The position numbers and the translations under genes were made by a program. Below, piece by piece: positions 35,810-45,652 of a DNA stretch of 64,000 nucleotides. Numbering within the stretch: the first letter of the stretch is position 1; every line of letters starts with the position of its first letter. The DNA is taken from assembly GCF_003955665.1 (NCBI RefSeq), contig NZ_RXHU01000012.1, positions 1-64,000 of the forward strand, read 5' to 3'. The notes under the pieces were generated by a model. It was not told the origin of the DNA, ran no database searches, and saw only the letters and a list, made by a program, of their open reading frames with translations. Origin of the DNA: Paenibacillus whitsoniae. GTDB taxonomy: Bacteria > Bacillota > Bacilli > Paenibacillales > NBRC-103111.

Positions 35810-37825
35810 CTATTGGCTGGCCGCAGGTTTCCTTGCGCCTTCCGCTTCCGCATGCCCACCATCGGCGGCCGCGGTGAGTTCGGAGTTATAGTTCGGCTGA
35901 GAACTTTTCGTTAAATATTCGTGATCGATATAATTCGCCAGAAATTGCTTGCCGAACATAAGGTCATATTGCACGTTTCGGTAATCGGTGATCAGCGGCT
36001 GCATGCTTTCAGGCGCTTTGGCTTGCAGTTCGCCGTTGCTGTCGATTACAAGATTACCGAGCAACCCCGGTGTCTGTTTTGCCACTTCGCTGTCCAGTGT
36101 AAAGTTCGCCGGCTTCTGCAGCTGAAGCATATCCAACACATGTGCGCCTAGGAACGAGGCGCTGATCGTGCCGAGGCCTTCTTTCGGCATCGTAAAATTG
36201 GACCACATCACAAGCGGAGTACTGTGCATTTTCTTGTTCTCTTCCAGTGTCCATGCATTGGCGTTGCTTGTAGAGATAAAGCCCGCTTCTTTGTACACCT
36301 GATAGTCCATGCCCAGCATCGGCAGGTGATCGCCATAGAAGATGAGCATCGTCGGCTCATCGGACTCCGCGTAATGGTCGATCAGCATTTGCAAGCTCTG
36401 ATCAGCGTCATGGGCGCCTTGTGTGTACGTCTCCAGAATACTTTTCGCTTGCGCAGACAGGTTGCCTTCCGCTTTATATTTATTCTCGCCGTAACGAGGC
36501 TCGTCGTACGGTCCGTGATTTTGCATGGTCACCGTGTAAATGAACATCGGATTCTCGGTTTTATCCGTCTCAGCAATGATGTTGCGGGCTACTTCCGCAT
36601 CCGAGATAAAATACCCTTTGATTTCTGGATTCGTGAAGTACTCGCTGCTCTTGAACGTCTCAAAACCTAGCTGCTTATACACGGTATTTCGGTCCCAGAA
36701 CCAGCCCTCGTAGGAGTGAATGCCCATGCTCTTGTACCCCAACCCGGCAAAATAACTGGCCAAGCTCGGCAGCGGCTTGGACACGTACTGCTGATACGGA
36801 ATGGACCCGCCTGGCAGGAAGCTCATTGAGTTCCCGGTCAGCACCTCAAATTCGACATTCGCTGTTCCGCCCCCGAATTGCGGCGAGAGCAGATACCCGG
36901 TTGCCGACTCCTTTTGCAAGCGATGGATGGTGGGAACCGGATCTTCACTAAATTTGACGTTCGTGAGCAGCGTCGGATCCCAGAACGCCTCGCTCATGAT
37001 GAAAATAACGTTTGGCTTCTTGCCGGCCGGCAAGCTGACGGCTTTTTTCAGCCCTGCGCCCGTCGCGCCGCTGACTTCCGCTTGCTGGATGCCCGCCGCC
37101 GCGGAGGCAATCGCTGACTCGTTATACGTATCGGGCTTCTGCACGATCGAGTTCTTGACGTTCAGCGTGAACGCCAGGGCAAGTCCGTTGTTCGCATAAT
37201 TTTGCTGTTGATCCCAGACGATTTCGCTTACGCCTGCATGGTCGATCACTTTACTAGCGAGCGGCGTCTTGATGCCGAAAGCGTACAACGCATACAGCGA
37301 GATCAGCCCCAGCCCAGCCCGGGCGATAATCGGAATCGTCACGCGTGGAATCACCCAGCGCAATGCCAATACGGCCAGCACGATGATGATGACAGCGATG
37401 ATCCGAATGAGTGCCGCTTTGCCCGTCACGAGGGAAGCGATGTCCATGCTCTCCTTATTGAGCAAAATATCCCATGGGAAGAACGGTTCTCCGATCATTT
37501 TTACCTTCATGTACGAAATTAGCGCCATTAAGCCCAACACGGCCGTCGCAATCGCCCCGGAGATGGCCAGCGATCCGACAATCGCGTAGACAAGCGCCAA
37601 CAAGCAAAACGTCAGAATGACGTTTAAGACAAATAAGGGTTGGTTTGCCGTAAGCCATGACATCGTTTGGGACATGGAGCCTCTTTCCAGAAATTCCATG
37701 CCGATGACGGACAGAACAGGCAAGCCAACCATAAATAAAATCAATGTAAGTGTTGCTCCCAGACGATTGGGTGAAGCTTTTTTCTTTTTCACACGTTCCT
37801 GGGACGCTCCATTCAAGTGCTGCAC
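35810..37825 (-). CDS. LTA synthase family (alkaline-phosphatase fold) membrane protein
   Basis: A 671-residue protein with five membrane segments in the first 185 residues and an extracellular sulfatase/phosphatase-fold domain from about 265. Metal and catalytic residues as in LtaS: Glu in VIFIMSEAFWDPT (about 279), the glycerolphosphate-accepting Thr in FGGGTANVEFEVLTG (about 321) and FYGDHLPMLG. LtaS makes the polyglycerolphosphate chain of lipoteichoic acid; distant members such as this can instead prime chains or decorate other glycans. The C-terminal 60 residues are low-complexity. Start is a GTG; a TTG three codons on has a better site (GGAAGG) and may be used. Confidence 0.9.
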   Translation of the reverse strand: MQHLNGASQERVKKKKASPNRLGATLTLILFMVGLPVLSVIGMEFLERGSMSQTMSWLTANQPLFVLNVILTFCLLALVYAIVGSLAISGAIATAVLGLMALISYMKVKMIGEPFFPWDILLNKESMDIASLVTGKAALIRIIAVIIIVLAVLALRWVIPRVTIPIIARAGLGLISLYALYAFGIKTPLASKVIDHAGVSEIVWDQQQNYANNGLALAFTLNVKNSIVQKPDTYNESAIASAAAGIQQAEVSGATGAGLKKAVSLPAGKKPNVIFIMSEAFWDPTLLTNVKFSEDPVPTIHRLQKESATGYLLSPQFGGGTANVEFEVLTGNSMSFLPGGSIPYQQYVSKPLPSLASYFAGLGYKSMGIHSYEGWFWDRNTVYKQLGFETFKSSEYFTNPEIKGYFISDAEVARNIIAETDKTENPMFIYTVTMQNHGPYDEPRYGENKYKAEGNLSAQAKSILETYTQGAHDADQSLQMLIDHYAESDEPTMLIFYGDHLPMLGMDYQVYKEAGFISTSNANAWTLEENKKMHSTPLVMWSNFTMPKEGLGTISASFLGAHVLDMLQLQKPANFTLDSEVAKQTPGLLGNLVIDSNGELQAKAPESMQPLITDYRNVQYDLMFGKQFLANYIDHEYLTKSSQPNYNSELTAAADGGHAEAEGARKPAASQ

Positions 37826-37922
37826 CTTCCATCACTCTCCTATTGCCCCTAGTGTACATGACAAATGTGAAGAAATTGTGTAGGCAGCCTAAATGGCAGC
37901 TTAACCCTTCCAATCTTTGTCC

Positions 37923-38261
37923 CTATTTAAGCTGTGCAAGCCAGGAGGCGAGTGCTTTCAATTCTTCGTCTTTCATTGCTACTTGGAACGGGGGCATGCC
38001 GCCTCCGCCTTTTTGAATTTGTTTGATAATGGCCGCTTCGTCGAGGCGTTCTCCAACCTTCTGCAGGTTTGGACCTTGTCCGCCTTGCAGCTGTGTGCCG
38101 TGGCAGGACATGCAGTAATTCTGATACAAGGTTGCAATATTCGCGGAATCCGCCTTAACCGCCGCAGACGGCGATGGCGCTGTAGTATCATTATGCTTAT
38201 TTCCGCAGGCAGATAAACTTAGGGCAACGATACCGACAACAATCAGCTTGCTTATGTTCAT
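37923..38261 (-). CDS. Membrane-anchored cytochrome c (c551-like lipoprotein)
   Basis: A 112-residue electron carrier. Signal peptide with lipobox ALSLSAC (Cys about 19), a short linker rich in Ala/Ser/Pro, then one heme-c domain: NYCMSCHGTQLQGG binds heme and GGGGMPPF supplies the Met ligand. Similar to B. subtilis CccB, which passes electrons to caa3 oxidase. The ATG at 38261 follows GAGGGAG. It may feed the oxidase encoded at 47-51 kb. Confidence 0.92.
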   Translation of the reverse strand: MNISKLIVVGIVALSLSACGNKHNDTTAPSPSAAVKADSANIATLYQNYCMSCHGTQLQGGQGPNLQKVGERLDEAAIIKQIQKGGGGMPPFQVAMKDEELKALASWLAQLK

Positions 38262-38446
38262 GCGCGAAACTCCCTCACCTTTTTTTCCCATCATACCAGA
38301 GCCAAGGAGAGGAGAAAACCTTTACGAGACCAGAAAAGCCGCTGCACGCTGCATCGATGTCGGCTGCCGCTGTCGCCATGCTGCGGTCGTCCTGACTATT
38401 ATGCAACGCGTAACGGCTTAATATTGAAGCTGAAGATTGGAAAATC

Positions 38447-39850
38447 CTATGCGCTGCGGCCTTCCGACGGAAGGAGCGGTGCGCTTGACTCCGCTGTATT
38501 GGCGTACGCTTCCATTCCCAGACGCTTCCTTCTCTGGTAACGCCAGCGCAGGGCGACCAACACCCCTCTCGCATATTCATCGCACATCATCGCGATGTAG
38601 ACGCCGGTCAGCCCCCAGCCGAGCCGCAGGCCCAGGAAGTACGACAGCCCCGCAGCGGCTCCCCACATAAAAATAATTGAAATCACCATGTTGAACCGGG
38701 TATCCCCGATCGCATTCAGGGCATTACCGAAGCCCATGTTGACCATGCGGCCCGGCTGCAGCACGGCTGTCAGCACTAGGCAGGACAAGGCAAGCTGTAC
38801 GATATCCGCATCCGTTGTGAAAAAGCCGAGGAAGCTGCGTCCAATCCCCAGCAAAATCAAGCTGTTGCAGCCCACCAGGGCAAGACCGATCCATGTACCG
38901 CGAAAGCCGCTGCGATAAGCCTGTACCTTGCGGCCCGCTCCGTACAGGTGAGCGATCTGGATTTGTGCGGCGAGCGCGATGGAGTATCCGAGCATGAAGC
39001 AAATTGATTCAAGTGTATTCATATACGTACGAGCCGCCAAGGCTGCCGCCCCCATCATCGCGAGGAAAGCGTAAATGGCGAGCTGTGACAGCACCCAGGA
39101 CGACATATTGACGCCGAGCGGCCAGCCGATTTTAAGAATTTCGCGAAAAAGCTTGCGGTTAAACGCACTGAGATCGCGCCAGGCGATGCGCCGTTCAAAG
39201 ACAGAGAGAAACAGGTAAAACAGGACGCAAGTCGCTAGCAGCCTGGAGATCAGGGTGGAAACCGCAACCCCTTCAAGGCCAAGCTGAGGGAATCCAAACG
39301 CACCATAAATAAACCCGTAGTTCATAAGCACATGGATGGCGTTCATTCCGATTGCCGTCACCATCGGTGCTTTGGTGTTGCCCGTATTGCGAATCACCGT
39401 GCTTAGCGATGCGGTTAAGGCCGTGAGCACCATGCCGCTGCCGACGATGGAGATATAGGTCCGGGCCAGCGGTATCAGCCGCTCTTCCAGCTGGAACAGC
39501 CTCGCCAGCGGGACCGCCCAGACGTACAGCACGATGCTCAGTACAAGGCCGATCGCACCGCTGATGGTTATGGCCATGATGCCGACGGAGCGCGCATCTT
39601 CGTGCTTACCGGCACCCAGCTTCTGGGCAATCAAGATGCCTGCACCGCTCGCCACGGTCATGAATAAAATCATCACCGCCTGGAAAATTTGATTCGCAAG
39701 CCCGACCACGGCAACCGCATCATCTGACACGCGGCTGACCATCAGTGTATCCGCAGCGCCCAGCAGAAGCTGAAGCAGCAGTTCAATAAAAATGGGCCAA
39801 GCCAGCATCCATAAGGAATAGCTGTTTTTTTTAGATTCCATCTCCGCCAC
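38447..39850 (-). CDS. MATE family efflux transporter
   Basis: A 467-residue, twelve-segment multidrug/toxin exporter driven by Na+ or H+. Both MATE halves are visible, e.g. PIFIELLLQLLLGAADTLMVSRVSDDAVAVVGLANQ at the start. A GTG start at 39850 and an ATG at 39841 are both possible. Divergent from the AraC-type regulator at 39985, with a 134-base shared control region. Confidence 0.93.
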   Translation of the reverse strand: MAEMESKKNSYSLWMLAWPIFIELLLQLLLGAADTLMVSRVSDDAVAVVGLANQIFQAVMILFMTVASGAGILIAQKLGAGKHEDARSVGIMAITISGAIGLVLSIVLYVWAVPLARLFQLEERLIPLARTYISIVGSGMVLTALTASLSTVIRNTGNTKAPMVTAIGMNAIHVLMNYGFIYGAFGFPQLGLEGVAVSTLISRLLATCVLFYLFLSVFERRIAWRDLSAFNRKLFREILKIGWPLGVNMSSWVLSQLAIYAFLAMMGAAALAARTYMNTLESICFMLGYSIALAAQIQIAHLYGAGRKVQAYRSGFRGTWIGLALVGCNSLILLGIGRSFLGFFTTDADIVQLALSCLVLTAVLQPGRMVNMGFGNALNAIGDTRFNMVISIIFMWGAAAGLSYFLGLRLGWGLTGVYIAMMCDEYARGVLVALRWRYQRRKRLGMEAYANTAESSAPLLPSEGRSA

Positions 39851-39984
39851 CGTCTCTTTTGTTGTAAAATTGAAACTATCAATAGTTCAACATTATAGAC
39901 GCTTTAATTAGGTTCATGTATCAGCATCGCAACGTAAACTTATGTAATATCAACTTCCTTATCCTTGTACAAGAAGGTGGCTTC

Positions 39985-40908
39985 ATGACCTATTTGACCT
40001 TTACCGTTCCGCCCATGCCTCATTACATTACGAGCGGGCTCAGTTATATTCCGCAAGGCGGGCACCACCCGAGCCGAAGCAACATTCAAGTGTTCGATCT
40101 GCTCATTACGACAGCGGGCTGCTTGTATATCGGCGAAGAGAATGCCCGCTACGAAGTGCGTCCAGGGCAGGCGATTATTTTGCGGCCGGATCGGTATCAT
40201 TATTCGACACAGCCTTGCGAGGAGCTCACGTGGACGTATTGGCTGCATTTTCACGCCAGCGGCTCTTGGGTGCATGACGACCCCCGGATGGAGCCGCTGT
40301 TGCTCGAAGAACCGCCGATTGCAGAAAGAGAGATTGAGGCTTTCGTTGTGGCGCCGTTCTCTCTGCGGATCCCGCAGTATACAACTTTGCTGCATCCGGA
40401 GAAAATGTACGACTTACTGGAGCAGCTCGGCCAGCTGCAGCCTCATGCGCATGTCAGCGCCGTGCGGATGTCCGAGCAGCTTGTCTTTCAAGAGGTGCTT
40501 CGGCAGCTCGCCCTTTCCTCGGACTCCGAGACGCCGTCGGCTGCCCGCGCATGCGCCGAGAAAGCCGCCTCCTACCTGAGGCAGCATTACCGCGAAGCCT
40601 TCTCCGCCAAGCAGCTCGGCGATGAGCTGAATTTTCATCCTGTCTATATCGCCCGCTGCATGCACAAGGAATACGGCTGCTCCCCGGTCGCTTACCTGCT
40701 GCGCATTCGCATTGAGCAAGCGAAGCTGCTGCTTATGCAGACGAGTCTCCCCGTCGCCCATATCGCCCAGGAGGTAGGGTTTGAGCAGGCTGCTTATTTT
40801 ACGGCCAGCTTTACGAAGCTGGAGGGTCTGTCACCGCGGAGCTATCGGCAGCAGTTTTCCAGAGATAAGCGGTTCCGCCAACCTTTTCGGAGTGGCAGCA
40901 ATCGCTAA
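39985..40908 (+). CDS. AraC family transcriptional regulator with cupin domain
   Basis: A 307-residue regulator. N-terminal AraC-type cupin (1-150; FDLLITTAGCLYIGEENARYEVRPGQAIILRP) and C-terminal double helix-turn-helix (FSAKQLGDELNFHPVYIARCMHKEYG; PVAHIAQEVGFEQAAYFTASFTKLEG). ATG at 39985 follows AAGGTGG; the upstream frame start at 39916 lacks a site. Probably controls the divergent MATE gene. Confidence 0.93.
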   Translation: MTYLTFTVPPMPHYITSGLSYIPQGGHHPSRSNIQVFDLLITTAGCLYIGEENARYEVRPGQAIILRPDRYHYSTQPCEELTWTYWLHFHASGSWVHDDPRMEPLLLEEPPIAEREIEAFVVAPFSLRIPQYTTLLHPEKMYDLLEQLGQLQPHAHVSAVRMSEQLVFQEVLRQLALSSDSETPSAARACAEKAASYLRQHYREAFSAKQLGDELNFHPVYIARCMHKEYGCSPVAYLLRIRIEQAKLLLMQTSLPVAHIAQEVGFEQAAYFTASFTKLEGLSPRSYRQQFSRDKRFRQPFRSGSNR

Positions 40909-41000
40909 ATAGCGGTAATCTCTCCCATGTCCAGTCATATTCCACCCGGGTCGGCATACAGTTAAAGGGATGTGACTAAGGAAGGGAGATGAAGTACCCT

Positions 41001-41234
41001 ATGGAAGAACAACAAGCGCCGGTCATTAGTGTGAAGTCGTGGATGCTCACGATTTTTCTGCTGGCCATCCCGATCGTTAACATTGTGCTTTTATTCGTTT
41101 GGGCGTTCAGCAAAAGTGAGAATCCGACCAAATCGAACTACGCCAAGGCATCGCTCATTTGGGCCGCCATCGGAATCGTGCTTTATATTCTCTTCTTCGT
41201 AGCTTTTTTCGGCGCTATTGCGTCAAATACTTAG
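41001..41234 (+). CDS. Small two-segment membrane protein
   Basis: A 77-residue protein with two hydrophobic segments (WMLTIFLLAIPIVNIVLLFVWAF and LIWAAIGIVLYILFFVAFFG) joined by a short polar loop SKSENPTKSNYAKAS. Such small proteins are common in Paenibacillus and Bacillus; function unknown. The ATG at 41001 is about 10 bases from GGGAG; the ATG at 40989 lies directly on that site. Followed by a terminator, so it is a single-gene unit. Confidence 0.75.
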   Translation: MEEQQAPVISVKSWMLTIFLLAIPIVNIVLLFVWAFSKSENPTKSNYAKASLIWAAIGIVLYILFFVAFFGAIASNT

Positions 41235-41254
41235 CAGAACAACTATTTTTCTCG

Positions 41255-41294
41255 ACGATCCTCGGCGGCCTGTCCGCAAAGGGTCGTTTTTTTT
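41255..41294 (+). terminator. Terminator of the small membrane protein gene
   Basis: ACGATCC (41255-41261) pairs with GGGTCGT (41281-41287), followed by eight T. Confidence 0.75.
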
Positions 41295-41352
41295 GTGCTA
41301 TACTTGAGGATACTGAGCATACTGAACTTACTGAAGAAAAGGAGCTCCTCTT

Positions 41353-42552
41353 ATGGCAACCCCCTTACATTGGAAAAAATCACTGTGGATTCTATGGGGT
41401 GCTAACTTCTCCATTACGTGCGGCATGAATCTGGTTCTGCCCTTTCTGCCGCTGTACATCGGCGAGCTAGGGGTACACCGCGTCGAGGACGTTGTGCGCT
41501 GGACAGGCTGGATCGTGGCCGCTCAGTTCATCACGTCTTTTCTCACGCAGCCCCTCTGGGGCGCTATTGCCGATCGCCGCGGCCGCAAAGTCATGCTGCT
41601 GCGCGCCGGCTTCGGCATGGCGATCTGCACCGCGCTGATGGGGCTGGTCACCGAGCCCTGGCAGCTCTTGGCGCTGCGTCTGCTCAACGGCTTCTTCTCC
41701 GGCTTCATCTCGATGGCCGTATCCTTGCAGGCGTCGCTGACGCCGCCCGAGCATTCCGGCAAATCGCTCGGCACGCTGCAGACCGGCGCCATTGCCGGCA
41801 CCCTGATTGGGCCGCTGATCGGCGGCCTCCTGGCCAGCTTTCTCGGCTACAGCCACGTGTTCTTCTTCACCGGCGCCTTGATGCTGTGCGCGAGCGTCAT
41901 CGTGATGGTGTTCATCCGCGAGGAACGCAAGCCGCCGAAGGAGAAAAAAGCCCGGCAGCGGACGCCGTGGCGGCTGTTCCGCCCGCTGCTGCCCGTGTTC
42001 GCGGCTTCGCTGATCACCCAAATCGGCATGATGAGCATCGAGCCGATCGTGACCGTCTACGCGAAGACGCTGTATGCCGGCAAGCATCTGGCGCTGATTG
42101 CCGGGCTGATCGTGGCGCTGACGGGCATCGCCAATCTGTTCGGCGCCCCGACGCTTGGGCGGCTTGGCGACCGCATCGGCCAGCGGAAGACGCTTGTCAT
42201 CGCGCTGACGATGGCGGCGCTCGCTTTTCTGCCGCAGGCGCTGGCGCCCGGCGTCGGCCTGCTGCTGTTCGGCCGCTTCATGCTTGGCCTGTTCATCGGC
42301 GGGATGATTCCATCGCTGAACGCGCTTGTGATGAAGCTCGCGCCGAGTGAAATCCAGGGCACGGCGTACGGCTTCAACACGTCTTCGCTGTTCCTGGGCA
42401 ACCTGCTGGGCCCGCTGATCGGCAGCCATTTAGCCGCGGAATTCGGCTTCCGCTCCGTGTTCTATGTCACGATGAGCGTTTTGCTCGTATGCGCGGGGTT
42501 TGTGTATATGAGCCGTAGCCTGGATGTTACTCGACGGGCGGCGGAGGGGTAG
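41353..42552 (+). CDS. MFS multidrug efflux transporter
   Basis: A 399-residue, twelve-segment proton-driven exporter. The MFS motif A between segments 2 and 3 reads GAIADRRGRKVMLLRAG, and motif C in segment 5 reads LQTGAIAGTLIGPLIGG, the antiporter motif. GGAGCTC lies before the ATG. Substrate not known. Base composition at third codon positions is very GC-rich, as seen also in long open shadow frames. Confidence 0.92.
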   Translation: MATPLHWKKSLWILWGANFSITCGMNLVLPFLPLYIGELGVHRVEDVVRWTGWIVAAQFITSFLTQPLWGAIADRRGRKVMLLRAGFGMAICTALMGLVTEPWQLLALRLLNGFFSGFISMAVSLQASLTPPEHSGKSLGTLQTGAIAGTLIGPLIGGLLASFLGYSHVFFFTGALMLCASVIVMVFIREERKPPKEKKARQRTPWRLFRPLLPVFAASLITQIGMMSIEPIVTVYAKTLYAGKHLALIAGLIVALTGIANLFGAPTLGRLGDRIGQRKTLVIALTMAALAFLPQALAPGVGLLLFGRFMLGLFIGGMIPSLNALVMKLAPSEIQGTAYGFNTSSLFLGNLLGPLIGSHLAAEFGFRSVFYVTMSVLLVCAGFVYMSRSLDVTRRAAEG

Positions 42553-42570
42553 GCGGGATAATGCGAGAGG

Positions 42571-42608
42571 AAAGCCCACCGGTTCTCAGTGGAATCGGCG
42601 GGCTTTTT
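42571..42608 (+). terminator. Terminator of the MFS gene
   Basis: AAAGCCCACCG and CGGCGGGCTTT pair with one mismatch, followed by TT. It begins 18 bases after the MFS stop. Beyond it, 42609-42880 holds no gene I can support. Confidence 0.8.
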
Positions 42609-42883
42609 GCGTGCGTGCTACCCGTGCTTTTCCATCGCCTTTTCGCAGGGGCCAAAGCCATTTCTTGCATAGAACGTGGTACTGTTGGTGCTCGGCTATA
42701 TGTGATACGGTTCCTGCCCGTTTTTTCGAGGTTACGGGAGCCTGTGGCGCAGAATAGATTTAAGAGGGGTTCACCACTCTTATTTTCCGAATTTGTGGCC
42801 GGAAGCGGGAATTAGGAGGGGGGGCATACACTTACAGCAACTCTCGGATAGGGGTTGACTGGGCGGCGGCTACCGAGTAATGC

Positions 42884-42907
42884 AAGAGGAGGTCACCCCC
42901 TCCTCTT
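42884..42907 (-). terminator. Hairpin after the second VC0807-like gene
   Basis: AAGAGGAGG and CCTCCTCTT pair perfectly around a six-base loop, starting 4 bases after the gene on the minus strand; the following T tract is poor (GCATT). Confidence 0.6.
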
Positions 42908-42910
42908 TCT

Positions 42911-43525
42911 CTAGCGCACGGGTTTACGCCCAAGGCTCCAACGCGCCGCCAAGAGCAGCAACAGCAGCCCCACGGTGACGCAGCGCGACACCACTAGGAA
43001 AGCGCCTGTAGTCAGCATAAAAGCCAGCACGACGTGCAGCGCGGCATCCAGTATCAAGCCGAGCCCGAGCAGCAGCGAGAAGGTGGTGAGTTTGCGATGA
43101 ACAGCGGGATCCGCAAAGCGAGCGGTGTGGCCCATTTTAGCGGCTCGAAGCACGGTGAGAAGCAGCGGTTTTTTCGCCAGGGCGGAGCCGGCGAAGGCGA
43201 GACCGATCGTCCCCGTGATCAGGGGATGATACAGCTTGAGCGGCAAGGAGCCGCCGCCGGTCAGCATCGACAGGACTAGGGCGACGCTAAGCCCGGCAAT
43301 GCCCATAACGCCGATCCAATCGACGCGGCGCGTTCTAAGCATCGTAGCGATGACCCATACGACCGGCACGCAGGCACTGATGGCCAGCGCGGCGGTGTCT
43401 GACGCAACGGCGCCGTGCAGCCAGTTGTAGATGAGCAGCGGCGCGAGCCAGTTGGCGGCGAGACTGGGTACGATTTTTTTGATGAGCTGCGTGGAATTGA
43501 ACTTATGCTGAGCACGTTGAGACAT
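42911..43525 (-). CDS. VC0807-like integral membrane protein (paralogue)
   Basis: A 204-residue protein with about six membrane segments and the same plan as the product of 4916-5524: an opening NWLAPLLIYNWLHG segment, a charged turn near VDWIG and a central AKKPLLLTVLRAAKMG. Function unknown. GGGAG precedes the ATG. It stands alone without a linked regulator, unlike the other copy. Confidence 0.75.
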   Translation of the reverse strand: MSQRAQHKFNSTQLIKKIVPSLAANWLAPLLIYNWLHGAVASDTAALAISACVPVVWVIATMLRTRRVDWIGVMGIAGLSVALVLSMLTGGGSLPLKLYHPLITGTIGLAFAGSALAKKPLLLTVLRAAKMGHTARFADPAVHRKLTTFSLLLGLGLILDAALHVVLAFMLTTGAFLVVSRCVTVGLLLLLLAARWSLGRKPVR

Positions 43526-43737
43526 GCGGTCACTCCCTTTTCGTTATGGTGTGCGTTTCCGACACTCCCATCATAGCGCAGCACCCCCCAGCTCAGCGCC
43601 AATCCCCGGATGGATTCTGCATCGCAGCGCTCTCTACCTAACGATAGAGAATGTGTGTTTGACTAGCTTTTGACCGGCTAAAGCCCTACAATGTTGTACA
43701 AATGCGCATCCCACTGCTGTCAACGGAGTTGATCTCT

Positions 43738-44940
43738 ATGTCTGTCAAAGCCTTCCCTTTCGCAGGGAGGCTGCTCATTGTAGCCGCGATCCTATTGTTT
43801 CTGTTAGGCGGAAAACGCGTATTTCTCGGAGATGCGCTGCAAATCTCGCTTCATCTCCTCATCTGGGTTTCCTTTACGACGGTACTCTTTTTGCCTAAAG
43901 CATGGCGTACGCTCCCCCGACTCACCGCAGCCATCGCGCTGCTGCTGATTGAAAGCGCCGTCGGATACTTCTGGCTGCGCGATACCAGCTTCATTTATAT
44001 CGGCGTCATCGTGCTGATCTCGACGCTGCTGCAAGTTCAGATGACCCGCTCCGCCGCGCCGGTGATTTTGACGCTGTTCGTGACGGGCGCGCTGTACATC
44101 CGATTCGGCCGCGCCGACCTGTTCAGCGCGCTGTCATTCGTGCTGCTAGCCGCTGCGCTCTACCTCAGCATCCGCAGCCGGTTGCAGCGCAACGAGACGA
44201 ATGCCCGCAATCGGCAGCATCTCATCGATCTGCAAGCGGCCTACGCACAGCTGCAAGAAGCTTCGGTCAAGGACATGCACTATGCAGTCCTTGAAGAGCG
44301 CACCCGTATTGCCCGAGACATCCACGATGCGGTCGGGCACAGTTTGACTTCCCTCATCGTACAGATGCAGGCGATGCGCTACATGCTAAGCCGCGACCCG
44401 GCCAAAGCGGCGGAGACGCTGGACAGCATGCTCGCCGTCACCAGGCAAGGCCTGACGGACATTCGCACATCTGTCCACGGCCTTGCGGACGACCAGTCGG
44501 AGTCCGGCCTGCTTCCGGTGCAGGTGCTGCTCGCCCGCACGAGCGCGGCAGCCTCGATCCGTACCGAGCTCCATGCGCCCATCCGTGAGGATGAGCTGGA
44601 TGCCGTCACTTCTCGCCTCATTTTCAGTGTCGTCCAGGAGGCGCTGACGAACACGGTCCGCCATGCCGAAGCATCGGAGGTGCAAGTCCGCTTAGAGCAG
44701 CATTTCAACCACTGGTTGCTCCGGATTCAAGATAACGGCGCCGCAGACGCGCGACGCACATTCTCCGAAGGCTTCGGCCTGCACATGATGCGCAAGCGGC
44801 TCGAAGAACACGGCGGCACGCTCAAGTGCCGCGTGCTGGAGCCGGTCGGCTTTGAAGTGACCGCTCATATCCCTTTCAACGAGGAGGACTTACCCGACGA
44901 TGAATCCATCAACAACAATCCAAGTCATGCTCGTCGATGA
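43738..44940 (+). CDS. NarL-type sensor histidine kinase
   Basis: A 400-residue kinase with about five membrane segments in the first 150 residues and little extracellular domain, as in intramembrane-sensing kinases. HisKA_3: YAVLEERTRIARDIHDAVGHSLTSLIVQM (His is the phosphoacceptor); HATPase: VVQEALTNTVRHAEA and IQDNGAAD. ATG at 43738 follows GGAG by 9 bases; the frame start at 43702 has no site. It overlaps the regulator gene by 41 bases. Confidence 0.93.
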   Translation: MSVKAFPFAGRLLIVAAILLFLLGGKRVFLGDALQISLHLLIWVSFTTVLFLPKAWRTLPRLTAAIALLLIESAVGYFWLRDTSFIYIGVIVLISTLLQVQMTRSAAPVILTLFVTGALYIRFGRADLFSALSFVLLAAALYLSIRSRLQRNETNARNRQHLIDLQAAYAQLQEASVKDMHYAVLEERTRIARDIHDAVGHSLTSLIVQMQAMRYMLSRDPAKAAETLDSMLAVTRQGLTDIRTSVHGLADDQSESGLLPVQVLLARTSAAASIRTELHAPIREDELDAVTSRLIFSVVQEALTNTVRHAEASEVQVRLEQHFNHWLLRIQDNGAADARRTFSEGFGLHMMRKRLEEHGGTLKCRVLEPVGFEVTAHIPFNEEDLPDDESINNNPSHARR

Positions 44941-45568
44941 CCAGACCCTCATCCGCCAAGGCTTCGGCTATGTGATTGGCGTGCAGCCCGATATGGCGCT
45001 GGTCGGTGAAGCCGCGGACGGCGAGGAGGCTGTGAAGCTGGCCCTTGCCGCTGAGCCCGACGTCATCCTCATGGACGTTCAGATGCCGCGGATGACGGGC
45101 ATTCAGGCGACGCAGGCCATTCTGGCTCAAAGGCCGCAGACAAAAATCGTCATTCTCACAACGTTTAATGACGAAGCTTACATTTACGAGGGCATCCGCG
45201 CAGGCGCGGTCGGCTACCTCCTCAAGGACGCCGATACCGAGGACATGCTCGCGACCGTCCGTGCCGTCTACCGCGGCGAAGCCGTGTTCCGCAGCGGCCT
45301 CGCGGCGCATGTGCTGACCAAGCTGGCGACCTCGACCGCCGCCGCAGTGCCGGCACAGCAAACCGAGCTGGCAGAGCCCTTGACCCCCCGGGAGAAAGAC
45401 ATTCTCCAGGAGATGGCTTACGGGCTGCGCAACGACCAAATCGCCGCGAAGCTGTTTATCAGCGAGGGCACGGTGAAGACGCATGTTCATCATATTTTGC
45501 AGAAGCTCGGCGCCGAGGACCGTACGCAAGCGGTCGTGTACGCCCTGCGCAACGGGCTGGCCCAATGA
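44900..45568 (+). CDS. NarL/LuxR-type response regulator
   Basis: A 222-residue regulator: receiver (1-120; VMLVDDQTLIRQGFG, phosphoacceptor in VILMDVQMPRMTG, Lys in GYLLKDADTE) and a LuxR helix-turn-helix (LTPREKDILQEMAYGLRNDQIAAKLFISEGTVKTHV). The gene starts inside the kinase gene (41-base overlap) on GAGGAGG, so the pair is translationally coupled. No target operon adjoins. Confidence 0.95.
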   Translation: MNPSTTIQVMLVDDQTLIRQGFGYVIGVQPDMALVGEAADGEEAVKLALAAEPDVILMDVQMPRMTGIQATQAILAQRPQTKIVILTTFNDEAYIYEGIRAGAVGYLLKDADTEDMLATVRAVYRGEAVFRSGLAAHVLTKLATSTAAAVPAQQTELAEPLTPREKDILQEMAYGLRNDQIAAKLFISEGTVKTHVHHILQKLGAEDRTQAVVYALRNGLAQ

Positions 45569-45569
45569 C

Positions 45570-45594
45570 AAAAAGCCGCTCTCAAGCAGCGGCT
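45570..45594 (-). terminator. Hairpin between the NarL-type regulator and the SBP remnant
   Basis: AGCCGCT and AGCGGCT pair; the T tract (TTTTT) is on the minus strand, so it looks like the old terminator of the binding-protein gene whose remnant lies at 45653-45958. It can also stop transcription of the plus-strand regulator less efficiently. Confidence 0.6.
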
Positions 45595-45652
45595 AAATGA
45601 ACCAGCAGAAATTCGGCACATCGCTTTGCTAGCGGCCCTTTTTAAACCCAGC

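Noticed and set aside
42609-42880. Gene-free stretch checked for a small gene or remnant
   Set aside because: Two short overlapping frames are open, but neither has a ribosome site or recognisable domain.
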